DNA of 64,000 bases, from assembly GCF_036347055.1 (NCBI RefSeq), contig NZ_CP108882.1, positions 5,374,501 to 5,438,500 of the forward strand, in the 5' to 3' direction. Of this stretch, positions 35,537 to 43,720 are shown one piece after another. The notes beneath the pieces are model-generated. The model saw only the letters and a program-made list of their open reading frames with translations. It ran no database searches and was not told where the DNA came from. The DNA is from Streptomyces sp. NBC_00820 (GTDB taxonomy: Bacteria; Actinomycetota; Actinomycetes; Streptomycetales; Streptomycetaceae). The first letter of the stretch is position 1. Each line of letters opens with the position of its first letter. Position numbers and translations under genes: made by a program.

Positions 35537-36637
35537 TCAGACCTTCGGGTGGCGCAGTATCGCCCCGATCTGGGCCGCCGCCGTCGACAGACGGCCACGG
35601 GCGTCGCGGAGCTGGTCGTCGGTGACGCCGTGGTCGCGTGCCGCGTCGCGGATGTCGTCACGGAAGCGGTCCAGCAGACGGTCCAGGTCCCGGGCCGGGT
35701 CGCCCGTGGGGTGCTCGTGCGTCCAGGATGGCTCGTACTCCGCCGGGAAGTCCTCCGCTGTGGCGGAGTACTCCGGGGCGGCGGAGTGTGCCGGTGCCGG
35801 TCCGGTGCCGGGTCCGGGGGCGGGGGCGGACTTGCGGAAGTCCGTGACGGGCTCCTCCGCAGTGCGTCCGGCGTCCCGGCCCTTGCCGAACTCCTTGCCG
35901 AACTCGCCGAACTCCTTCGCCAGTTCGGTCAGCCCTTCGCGCACGCCGGTCGGCCAGTCGCCGCGGGTGAAGTGGTCCTGCACGCGCTCCTGGACCTGGC
36001 GGGCGATGCGCTGCACCTCCTCCTGCGCCTGGGCCCGCGCCCGCGTCTGGGCCTCCTGGGCGTGGCGGCGCGCCCGCTGGGCCTCCTCGCGCGCCCGGCG
36101 GCTCTCGTCCTTGGCCCGCCGGGCCTGCTCCTTCCACTCCTGCTTGACCCGGCGCATCTCCTCCTTGGCGGCCTGCCAGGCTTCGTGCTCCCCCCGGTCG
36201 CCGTACTCCCCGAAGGAGCCCGCCCGGCCGGCGCCCGCCGTGGCGCCCTTGCGGGCCTCGGAGGCGGCCGCGCGCATCTCGCGCCGCAGGTCGCCGGCCG
36301 CGCCGCGCACGTCGGCCTTGATCTCGGCGGCGAGTTCCGCGACCGACTCGCGGATCTCCAGCTCCAGGTCGGCCAGCTCACCGCTGCGGTCGGCCAGTTC
36401 GGCGCGGCCGGCGTCGGTGATCGCGTACACCTTGCGGCCGCCCTCGCTGGTGTGCGTGACCAGACCCTCGGCCTCCAGCTTGGCCAGGCGGGGGTACACC
36501 GTGCCGGCCGACGGGGCGTACAGGCCCTGGAAGCGCTCTTCGAGCAGCCGGATCACTTCGTAGCCGTGGCGCGGCGCCTCGTCCAGCAGCTTGAGCAGGT
36601 AGAGGCGGAGGCGGCCGTGAGCGAAGACGGGAGGCAT
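35537..36637 (-). CDS. PadR-family transcriptional regulator with long coiled-coil C-terminus
   Basis: A 366-residue regulator. Residues 1-80 are a PadR winged helix (RLYLLKLLDEAPRHGYEVIRLLEERF, then APSAGTVYPRLAKLEAEGLV). Residues about 85-235 are a long charged helix region (RRAREEAQRARRHAQEAQ is typical) likely to form a coiled coil. About 236-366 is a Pro/Ala/Glu-rich tail ending in a small helical segment. Usual PadR proteins have 110-190 residues, so this one is about twice as long. It follows the DUF4097-like gene by 1 bp in an operon with a palindromic operator, which implies autoregulation. Confidence 0.85.
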   Translation of the reverse strand: MPPVFAHGRLRLYLLKLLDEAPRHGYEVIRLLEERFQGLYAPSAGTVYPRLAKLEAEGLVTHTSEGGRKVYAITDAGRAELADRSGELADLELEIRESVAELAAEIKADVRGAAGDLRREMRAAASEARKGATAGAGRAGSFGEYGDRGEHEAWQAAKEEMRRVKQEWKEQARRAKDESRRAREEAQRARRHAQEAQTRARAQAQEEVQRIARQVQERVQDHFTRGDWPTGVREGLTELAKEFGEFGKEFGKGRDAGRTAEEPVTDFRKSAPAPGPGTGPAPAHSAAPEYSATAEDFPAEYEPSWTHEHPTGDPARDLDRLLDRFRDDIRDAARDHGVTDDQLRDARGRLSTAAAQIGAILRHPKV

Positions 36638-36638
36638 G

Positions 36639-37709
36639 TCAGAGCACCTTCTTCTCGGTCGTGCCGTCGGCCGGAGCGCCCGTGGCGTCCGTGCTCTGGC
36701 TGGAGACGGAATTGTCCCCCGGGCCGGCCTGGGCTCCGGGCATCGGGTCGCTCGCCGGGGAGGCCGCCCGGTCGTCCGCGTGCGGCGAGGGGGCCTCGGG
36801 TGCGGGGGTGGTCGGGGGTGCGGACGGAGGCGCCGCCGGGGGCTCGGTCCCGCCGGGGGTCTCGTCCTTCCAGCGGGGCTTGTCCTTGCCGGGGGTCTCG
36901 TCCTCGTCATTCGGGCGGCGGAGCAGGGCGATCGAGCCGGAGACCGTGGTGGCCCTGAGCTTGCCGTTGCCCGGGCCGAGGCGGCCGGTGACCTTGTGGG
37001 CGCCCCACTGGCCCTGCACCCGCAGGTCCTCGAAGGCGTTGGAGATGGTGCCGCTGGCGGTGTTCGCCTCGACCTCGGCGTCCGCCGGGTGTGGCAGGCG
37101 GATGGCGATCTCGCCGGAGACGCTGGTCAGCCGGATGTCGGTGGGGCCGTCCGGGTCCAGGTCGATGATCATGGAGCCGCTGACGGAGTCGGCGCGGACG
37201 GTCGAGCCCGAGCCGTCGATCACGGTCAGGTCGCCCGAGACCGAGTTGAAGCGCAGGCCGCCGGTGACGGCCTGGGCCTCCAGGTTTCCGGACACGGTGT
37301 CCGCGCGGACCGGGCCGGAGACGCCGACGAGGGCCGTGTCGCCGGTGACCCCCTTGACCACCGAAGGGCCGCGGATGCCGGAGACGACCGCGCCGGCGCC
37401 GACCACTCCCACCTCCACACGAGTGTCGGCGGGCACCGCGAGGGAGACGACGGCGCTGCGCCGCCAGCCCTTGCGGTCGAGCCACTTGAGGAACCCCTTC
37501 CAGGGCAGGTCCTCGTAGGCCACCGTGAGCGTGCCCGCCTCCTGCGTGACGATCAGGGGCGGCCCCTCGATGTCCGAGACCTCCAGGCGCGCGGAACCTT
37601 CGTCCGTGCCCACGACGTTCACCGTTCCGTTGACGATGCGCACGTGCAGGTCGCTCACGGGGGTGTCGAAGGTGAGCTTCTGGGGTTCGGCGACGGACCA
37701 CTCGGACAT
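36639..37709 (-). CDS. DUF4097-like beta-repeat protein
   Basis: A 356-residue protein whose first 275 residues are a right-handed beta-repeat of the DUF4097 (putative adhesin) type. Units such as VSGNLEAQAVTGGLRFNSVS, VSGDLTV and VSGSMII recur about every 20 residues. The final 80 residues are Pro/Asp/Ser-rich and disordered. There is no signal peptide, so it is likely cytoplasmic, perhaps a ligand or sensing partner of PadR. The ATG follows GAGGAGG. It is first in the operon with the PadR gene. Confidence 0.82.
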   Translation of the reverse strand: MSEWSVAEPQKLTFDTPVSDLHVRIVNGTVNVVGTDEGSARLEVSDIEGPPLIVTQEAGTLTVAYEDLPWKGFLKWLDRKGWRRSAVVSLAVPADTRVEVGVVGAGAVVSGIRGPSVVKGVTGDTALVGVSGPVRADTVSGNLEAQAVTGGLRFNSVSGDLTVIDGSGSTVRADSVSGSMIIDLDPDGPTDIRLTSVSGEIAIRLPHPADAEVEANTASGTISNAFEDLRVQGQWGAHKVTGRLGPGNGKLRATTVSGSIALLRRPNDEDETPGKDKPRWKDETPGGTEPPAAPPSAPPTTPAPEAPSPHADDRAASPASDPMPGAQAGPGDNSVSSQSTDATGAPADGTTEKKVL

Positions 37710-37745
37710 GGGTGCCTCCTCGGCGCGACACGGTCCCGACACGCC

Positions 37746-37779
37746 ATATCGTGTCTTCCGTGAAACACGATATATCGTG
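37746..37779. promoter_or_regulatory. Palindromic operator of the PadR/DUF4097 operon
   Basis: Three half-sites are visible: ATATCGTG (37746-37753), CACGATAT (37766-37773) and ATATCGTG (37772-37779). The last two form the perfect 14-bp palindrome CACGATATATCGTG. The first two form an inverted repeat with 9-bp arms. The site is 37-70 bp before the operon start. Such ATATCGTG/CACGATAT sites fit PadR proteins. Confidence 0.78.
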
Positions 37780-37864
37780 GTCGCGGAAAGTCAAGACACT
37801 CGTTTGTGCGAGAGCTTTCGCCCCTTGCCGGGCGGTATGCCGGTGTATTGCCTAGCGTGTGATC

Positions 37865-39088
37865 ATGCCGACGGATGCGATGCGTGGTGGGTCAGGGGCG
37901 GCAGCGGCCGCCGGGGCCCTGCTGCTGTGCCGGGCCGGACCGGAGGCCGTCGCACCCGTCGCCCCGCTCCTGCGGGAGCGGATGGTGCTCACGCGCGCGG
38001 GCCGGAAGTGGAGCGTGCTCGTGCCCGAGGGGCGGCCGTGGTGGTCGTGGCGGGCGGAGGAGAGAGCGGAGCGCGGCGGACGTGACGGGCGTGGGGGACG
38101 CGGGGGGCGTGGAGGGCCCGCGGGGCGTGGGGGAGGTGAGGGTCGTTCGAGTGGTGCCGGTGGTGCGAGCGGCGGCGATGGTGCCGGTAGTGCCGGCGGT
38201 ACGGGTGGTTCCAGTGGTTCCAGTGGTACGGGTGGTGAGTCGGTCGACCGGGTGGCCGCCGGCTGGGCCGTCGCACTCGCCGTCGGTTCGTCGTGGCCCG
38301 TGCTCGCGCTGTGGTGGGCCGCCGGACGGGCCGGCTTCGTCCTCGCCTCCGGCTTCCGGCGCCCCGTCGCCTACGACTGGTCGGCCGACGGCACCCCCGC
38401 CGGGGAGGACGAGGCGATGCGGACCCTCGCGGCGCGCCTCGGCCTCGATCCCGTCTTCGACGTGCAGTCCCTGGACCGGCTGACCGCGCCGGACTCCGGC
38501 GCCGACGCTCTGGCACGGCTGCGCGGCCTGGTCGCCGTCATCACGCGCGCGGGCGTGGTCCTGCCGCCCGGGCTGACACCGGGCACGCCCGCCGGACAGC
38601 TGCTGCACGCCGCGGCCCGCGCGCCGGGCGGAACGCGCTGGATCGCGGGAGAGGGCTGGCGGGAGGCCGTACGAGCGGACTTCGGGCCGGGTGACGACGG
38701 CCACCTCGCCGGGTCCGGGGAAGGCACGCACCGCGGGGCCGGGGAGAGTGACGGTCCAGGGGTGGAGCGCGCCGGTCCAGGGGTGAAGGGCGGCGGTTCT
38801 GGAATGGAGGGTGGCGGTTCAGGTTCAGGAGTGAGGCAGGGCGGACCGCGTCGGATGTACGACGGTGGACTGCTCGCGCCCTGGGTGCCGGGCTCCGGGG
38901 ATCCGCGTGCCCGGTGGCTGGGGATGGCCCAGGTGGCCGCCGGGGTGCCGGCCACCGCGTGGGGTGTGTGGCGCCGCAGCGGGGGATGGGCGGCGGCGGG
39001 CGCACTGCTCCTGGCCCACGGGGCGCTGGGTATGCGGTACGGGTCGGCGGGCCCGCCGACCGCGGTGGTGTTCCGGCCGTGGGACTGA
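37865..39088 (+). CDS. Membrane protein with Gly-rich low-complexity insert, unknown function
   Basis: A protein of about 407 residues with no recognised domain. Residues about 70-125 are almost all Gly, Ser, Arg and Ala, from near-repetitive DNA. A hydrophobic segment (WAVALAVGSSWPVLALWWAA, about 131-152) follows. A second low-complexity Gly/Ser stretch lies near 285-325, with hydrophobic pieces at the C-terminus (AAGALLLAHGALGM). ATG 37865 has TAGCGT 6 bp upstream and no ribosome site. Similar genes occur in other Streptomyces without assigned function. Confidence 0.6.
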   Translation: MPTDAMRGGSGAAAAAGALLLCRAGPEAVAPVAPLLRERMVLTRAGRKWSVLVPEGRPWWSWRAEERAERGGRDGRGGRGGRGGPAGRGGGEGRSSGAGGASGGDGAGSAGGTGGSSGSSGTGGESVDRVAAGWAVALAVGSSWPVLALWWAAGRAGFVLASGFRRPVAYDWSADGTPAGEDEAMRTLAARLGLDPVFDVQSLDRLTAPDSGADALARLRGLVAVITRAGVVLPPGLTPGTPAGQLLHAAARAPGGTRWIAGEGWREAVRADFGPGDDGHLAGSGEGTHRGAGESDGPGVERAGPGVKGGGSGMEGGGSGSGVRQGGPRRMYDGGLLAPWVPGSGDPRARWLGMAQVAAGVPATAWGVWRRSGGWAAAGALLLAHGALGMRYGSAGPPTAVVFRPWD

Positions 39089-39196
39089 TGATCTGACGGG
39101 ACCGGCCACGACTGGCCACGACCGGCCCCGACTGATTACGAGCGGCCCCGGCCGGCCACGGCCGGTCGGGGCCGTGGTGCGCGTGCGTGGTGCGGG

Positions 39197-39376
39197 TTAC
39201 TCGTCGTCCTCGTCGTCCAGGCGGGCCAGCCAGGTGGCCAGGCGTTCCACCGGGACCTCGAAGTCCGGGTTCAGGTCGACGAACGTGCGCAGCTGCTCGG
39301 CGAGCCACTCGAAGGTGAACTCCTCCTCAGCACGCCGCTTCTCCAGTTCTTCGATGCCTCGGTCGGTGAAGTACAT
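39197..39376 (-). CDS. DUF6104 family small protein
   Basis: A 59-residue acidic protein, MYFTDRGIEELEKRR at the start and ending in LDDEDDE. It matches the short DUF6104 proteins common in Streptomyces. The ATG at 39376 is preceded by GGAGCAG at good distance. No function is known. It lies convergent to the Gly-rich gene and divergent from the trypsin-island genes. Confidence 0.8.
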   Translation of the reverse strand: MYFTDRGIEELEKRRAEEEFTFEWLAEQLRTFVDLNPDFEVPVERLATWLARLDDEDDE

Positions 39377-39570
39377 GGAAGCTGCTCCGTCGGTCGGTAC
39401 AGGGGTAGGGCCGGGCCCGGGCGGGAAGAACCCTCATCCCGCGAGGGGAAGAGGATGCCGCGTTTCCGCCGCAGGAGCCGGGCGAGGACAGGAAAATGAT
39501 AGGCAGCCGTCCGGCGTGGTGGGCAGCCGGTGCCGCGCGGTGACCACGGGGGAAGGGACGGGGGAGCGCG

Positions 39571-40248
39571 ATGAACGAGGAGTCGACGCGGGTAGCGCGG
39601 ATCCAGCTGCCGGACGGGACGCCGGTGTGGGCCCGGATATCCGGGGCCGGGGAGCTGGCCGTGCCGTCGGGGGAGCTGTCGTACACGGACACCGGGTTCG
39701 CCGAGCGGGTGGAGGCGAGCGTCGAGAGCCTGCACTCGTTGATCACCGGTGTCGCGCGGTCGCTGTCCGGTCCGCTGCGGGTGGTGCGGCCGGACGAGGT
39801 GAGCGTCGAGTTCGGCATCGAGCTGGCCGCGAAGGCCGGAAAGGTGGTGGGCCTGCTCGCGGACGGTGAGGCCAAGGCCGCCATCACGGTCACCCTCACC
39901 TGGACCGGCGACGGACCACCGGATGCGGATGCGGATGCGGATGCGGACGCGCCGTCGGCGGGAGCGGGTGCGGGGAGGGGGGCGGGGACGGCCGGGGCGA
40001 GATCGGCCGCCACGGTCCCGCCTGTGCCTACGGCACCTCCCGTACCCCCCATACCTCTCGTACCTCCTACGCCTCCCGCACCCTCTGCGACTTCCGGCCC
40101 CTCCGGCCCCTCCGGCCCCAGCGCCCCCTCCCGCCCCTCCGGTCCTTCCGCCGTTCCCCCCGTCCCCCGAGCTCCCCAAACCGGCGCGTCCACCGGCGTT
40201 CGGGGGCATGGGGGTGTCGGGGGAGGCCGGGCCGGGGGCGGGGTATGA
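39571..40248 (+). CDS. Trypsin-co-occurring domain protein (CU044_2847/Trypco1 family)
   Basis: A 225-residue protein. Residues 1-115 are a small conserved domain (VARIQLPDGTPVWARI, FAERVEASVESLHSLITGVA, then VSVEFGIELAAKAGKVVG) that occurs with trypsin-like peptidases in actinobacterial conflict clusters. The remaining half is an Ala/Asp then Pro/Ser-rich disordered tail made from short repeats (five GATGCG units at 39921-39950, then PSGPSGPS). It overlaps the protease gene by 4 nt (ATGA), so the two proteins are made together and probably interact. It is the first gene of the island. Confidence 0.8.
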   Translation: MNEESTRVARIQLPDGTPVWARISGAGELAVPSGELSYTDTGFAERVEASVESLHSLITGVARSLSGPLRVVRPDEVSVEFGIELAAKAGKVVGLLADGEAKAAITVTLTWTGDGPPDADADADADAPSAGAGAGRGAGTAGARSAATVPPVPTAPPVPPIPLVPPTPPAPSATSGPSGPSGPSAPSRPSGPSAVPPVPRAPQTGASTGVRGHGGVGGGRAGGGV

Positions 40249-42569
40249 CGGAGCGGTACGACGGGGGCGCATCCGACGGATCCGGTGCTGCGCGGCTTGC
40301 GCTGCGTGAACTCGTTCTCGCGGCGACCGTGCGCATTCATCACGCGGGTGCCGGGTATGCCTGCGACGAGCCCGGCAGCTTCCTCGGCAGCGGCTTCTTC
40401 GTCGCGCCGAACTGGGTTCTGACCTGCGCACACGTGGTTCACGTCGAAGAGGGGGGCGAGGTCACCGTGGTGTACCGGACCAGCCCCTACGAGGACCCGC
40501 GCACCGTTTCCGGCCGGGTCGCGGCGACGCTGCCTGAGCACGTCGGCGGCCCTCCCGTGCCCAGCGGCTGGCCGGCTCCGGACCTCGCCCTGGTCCGGCT
40601 CGTCGAGCCCGTCGACCACGCGTGCGTGTACGTCTCCGAGCGTCCGCACCCGCACTTCGGGCAGGACCGGGTGTACTACGCGGGCTGGACCGGGGTCCGC
40701 GGCCGGCTGGAGATCCTGGACGGGTACCTCTCGGTGAAGGGGTCCATCAGCGCCTGGTCGCCCGAGGAACTGGTGCGGCTCGGGCAGAACGACCTGCCGC
40801 GCGGCGTCTCGGGCGGGCCGGTGATCGACCCCGTGCGCGGAGAGGTCGTCGGCGTCCTGAAGTCACGCGCCGGTCAGCAGGAGGGCGGCACGTCCATCGG
40901 GGTCGAGCAGTTGCGCACCCTCCACCCGGCGCGGGCAGCGAGCCTCGTCCGGCGTGGCGACGACCGGGACCGCGACAAGGACACTCACCAGGATGTTCAC
41001 CAGGGCATTCACCAGGACGTTCACCAAGCCCTCGGCACCGGCCACGAACAGGCCCCCCACCCGGACCAGGTCCCCCACCCCGACCTCTACCAAGCCGTCT
41101 TCCACGCCCACGACCGCTATCACCGCGACCGGCAGCAGCCCTCCGAGTCCCCCGCCCCCACCTGGACCGACATCCAGGGCGAACTCGGCGCGCGACCCGG
41201 TCGTACGCTCAGCCCGCACGAGCGCGGGGAACTGCTCGGGCTGCTCGCCGACCTGGCGCCCCCGGTCAGCACCCGCGGCCTGCTGGAGATCCTCGGCTCG
41301 CTGCCGAACTTCCGGCTCCCGTCGCTGGTGCCCGCCCCGCGCGGCTGGCGGGACGGGCTGGGGGTGCTGTACGAGCACGCGCGTCAGGACGGGGCGCGCA
41401 GGCTCGTCCTCGACTACGTCATGCGGGTCATGGCCGTGGAACGGCCGCCGACGCCCAGCGCCCGCGCCGCCGAACTGGCCCTGTGGAACTGGGTGAAGCA
41501 CGCGTCCACCGGCCTGGACAGCGGGTACCGCCGCGACCTCGCCCGGCAGCGCGCCGATCTGCTCGGCCGTGCGCCCGCCGGTCACGAACGGGTTCGCGAA
41601 CGGGTGCGCGACCGAGCTCACGAACGGGCCGGGGCCGCCGACGCCGCCCGGAAACCGGAGGACCGCGCGGCACAGCATCCGCCGATCGCGCCGATCGCGC
41701 CGATGGCGCCGCCCGGGCCGTCCGTGCTGCTGGTGGTGCTGCGCCGGGGCTGGGAGCCCGACCGCTGCGACTGGTCGGTCTCGGTCGGCGGTTCCGGCGG
41801 TGGGACGACCCGGCTGCACGAGGCCGAGCGCACCCCGTTGGACGACCTCGTCTCGCACGTGGCGGCTCCCCTCGCCGAGGCCTTCCGGCACTGCGACGAA
41901 CCCGGGCACCCGGCCACCTTGTACGCGGCCCTGCCGCATCTGCACCTGGGCATCCCCGTGGACGCATGGCGGCTGAGATCCGACGGCATCCCGCTGGGTG
42001 CCGAGCGGCCGGTGCTCGTGCGCTGCTCCGACCGCGACCAGTTGCCCGACGACGAGACGGCGGTCCCCGGAGCGCTGCCGGCGGCGGCCTGGGAGCCGTA
42101 CGGCGGCGAGGACGAGGAGCGCCGGGACCGCTGGAGCCGGCTGCACGCCCGGGACGCGCAGGCCGAGGTGCTGGACTGCGACGACGGGGTGCGCAGACCC
42201 GTACCGGACACGGCGGCCCTGAGCGGGCTCGCGCCGCACACCGTTCCGGTGCTGTGCCGCCCAGGCGACCTGCGTTACGACAGTGACCCCGCCGCGCTCG
42301 GCCGGATCCTGCGGGCCGGCTTCGGGGTGGCGCTGTGGCGCCGCTGGCGGCGGCAACCGGAGTCCGTGTGCGGGGAGTTCCACCGCGGCGCCAAGATGGT
42401 CGTCGACGACGGGACGGGCGTGGTCCTCCTGCCCGAGGTGGTCCACGGGCTGCGCCGGCAGGTCCACGAGGGGGTCACCGAGGCCTACTGGGCCCACGAG
42501 ACAGCGCTGTTGTACGACGACCCACATGCGCCCCTGCCCGGAACCGGGGATCTGCTGGAGGCGCCGTGA
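40245..42569 (+). CDS. Trypsin-like serine protease with VMAP-type C-terminal domain
   Basis: A 774-residue multidomain protein. Residues 20-225 are a trypsin-fold peptidase with complete triad: H63 (TCAHVV), D113 (APDLALVRL) and S189 (RGVSGGPV). A repetitive His/Gln linker follows (about 245-310, DVHQGIHQDVHQ), then a helical middle domain (about 315-430). The C-terminal region (about 485-770) resembles the VMAP-C domain of vWA-MoxR-associated proteins. No signal peptide is visible, so it is cytosolic. By the VMAP model, activated upstream components would trigger proteolysis. The substrate is unknown; FxsA or a toxin are possible. Confidence 0.82.
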   Translation: MTERYDGGASDGSGAARLALRELVLAATVRIHHAGAGYACDEPGSFLGSGFFVAPNWVLTCAHVVHVEEGGEVTVVYRTSPYEDPRTVSGRVAATLPEHVGGPPVPSGWPAPDLALVRLVEPVDHACVYVSERPHPHFGQDRVYYAGWTGVRGRLEILDGYLSVKGSISAWSPEELVRLGQNDLPRGVSGGPVIDPVRGEVVGVLKSRAGQQEGGTSIGVEQLRTLHPARAASLVRRGDDRDRDKDTHQDVHQGIHQDVHQALGTGHEQAPHPDQVPHPDLYQAVFHAHDRYHRDRQQPSESPAPTWTDIQGELGARPGRTLSPHERGELLGLLADLAPPVSTRGLLEILGSLPNFRLPSLVPAPRGWRDGLGVLYEHARQDGARRLVLDYVMRVMAVERPPTPSARAAELALWNWVKHASTGLDSGYRRDLARQRADLLGRAPAGHERVRERVRDRAHERAGAADAARKPEDRAAQHPPIAPIAPMAPPGPSVLLVVLRRGWEPDRCDWSVSVGGSGGGTTRLHEAERTPLDDLVSHVAAPLAEAFRHCDEPGHPATLYAALPHLHLGIPVDAWRLRSDGIPLGAERPVLVRCSDRDQLPDDETAVPGALPAAAWEPYGGEDEERRDRWSRLHARDAQAEVLDCDDGVRRPVPDTAALSGLAPHTVPVLCRPGDLRYDSDPAALGRILRAGFGVALWRRWRRQPESVCGEFHRGAKMVVDDGTGVVLLPEVVHGLRRQVHEGVTEAYWAHETALLYDDPHAPLPGTGDLLEAP
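40983..41030. repeat. 12-bp tandem repeat within the protease gene
   Basis: Four 12-bp units (ACTCACCAGGAT, GTTCACCAGGGC, ATTCACCAGGAC, GTTCACCAAGCC) encode Asp/Gly-x-His-Gln tetrapeptides in the linker between the protease and the helical domain. Copy number may vary between strains. Confidence 0.8.
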
Positions 42570-42678
42570 CGCGGGCCGCGCGGTCGCCTCTGATCCCCTT
42601 ACCAGGCGTCCTGAGGGTCGATACCGTGAAGCACGTTCTACGGCTGCCGTGGCGGACGAGTGACGACGAGGACCGGAC

Positions 42679-43713
42679 ATGACGGAATCCAGTGAGTGGC
42701 TCATCTACCGGGGCGCCGGCGAACCTCACGACGGGATGAGCCGGCTGCCTCCGCCGCCGCCCTGGCGGGACTTCTCAGGCCGGGACGCGGACGCGGAGGC
42801 GGGCGTGGAGGGCGACGGCTCCCGGGACCGCAGGCTCGGCGCCCACCGGCACCTGGCCGAACTGCACCGGCCCGGCGCGGAAGAGCTGGAGATGATCAAC
42901 GCGGCGCTGTATCTGCGCCGCCCGCTGCTCGTCACCGGCAGCCCCGGCGCCGGCAAGACCACCCTCGCGCACTCGGTGGCGTACGAGCTGGGACTGGGTG
43001 AGGTGCTGCGCTGGTCCATCGTCAGCCGGACCGCGCTCCAGGACGGCCTGTACGACTACGACGCGATCGCCCGCCTCCAGGACGTCCAGATCGCCGCGCA
43101 GGGAGGTTTCGGCGCGGCGGCGGGCAGTCCCGGAGCCGTCGAGGCCATCGGCAGCTATATCCGCCTCGGCCCGCTCGGCACCGCCCTGCTGCCCTCGGAC
43201 ACCCCGCGCGTGCTGCTCATCGACGAGCTCGACAAGAGCGACATCGACCTGCCCAACGACCTGCTGAACGTGCTGGAGGAGGGCGAGTTCGAGATACCCG
43301 AGCTGCAGCGCGTCGCCGACCGGCTGCCCGGTGGCGAGGCCGAGGTGCTCACCGCCGACGGCACCAAGGTCCGCGTCCGCGACGGCCGGGTGCGCTGCCG
43401 CGCCTTCCCCTTCGTGGTCCTGACCAGCAACGGGGAGCGGGACTTCCCGGCCCCGCTGATGCGCCGCTGCATCCATCTGGAGCTGGACCGGCCCGACCAC
43501 AACCGGCTCGCCACCTTCGTCCGCGCCCACCTCGGCGACGAGGCCGCGCGCGCCGGTGACGACCTCATCGCCCGCTTCCTGGAGCGCTCCCGCAGCGAAC
43601 TCCTCGCCGCCGACCAGCTGTTGAACGCCATCCACCTCACCGACGCGGCCGCCCCGCCCAGCCGTGAGCGCCTCGCCGACCTGCTCATCCAGCGACTCGA
43701 CCGCCCGAGGTGA
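42679..43713 (+). CDS. MoxR-family AAA+ ATPase
   Basis: A cytosolic AAA+ ATPase of 344 residues. Walker A is GSPGAGKTT (87-95, K93), Walker B is VLLIDELDKSD (D182, E183), sensor 1 is in VVLTSNGERDF, and the arginine finger is in LMRRCIHLEL. MoxR proteins act as chaperones for vWA-domain partners, and the next gene supplies one. The first 60 residues are Pro-rich and charged. It starts 109 bp after the protease gene. Confidence 0.88.
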   Translation: MTESSEWLIYRGAGEPHDGMSRLPPPPPWRDFSGRDADAEAGVEGDGSRDRRLGAHRHLAELHRPGAEELEMINAALYLRRPLLVTGSPGAGKTTLAHSVAYELGLGEVLRWSIVSRTALQDGLYDYDAIARLQDVQIAAQGGFGAAAGSPGAVEAIGSYIRLGPLGTALLPSDTPRVLLIDELDKSDIDLPNDLLNVLEEGEFEIPELQRVADRLPGGEAEVLTADGTKVRVRDGRVRCRAFPFVVLTSNGERDFPAPLMRRCIHLELDRPDHNRLATFVRAHLGDEAARAGDDLIARFLERSRSELLAADQLLNAIHLTDAAAPPSRERLADLLIQRLDRPR

Positions 43714-43720
43714 GGCGCTG

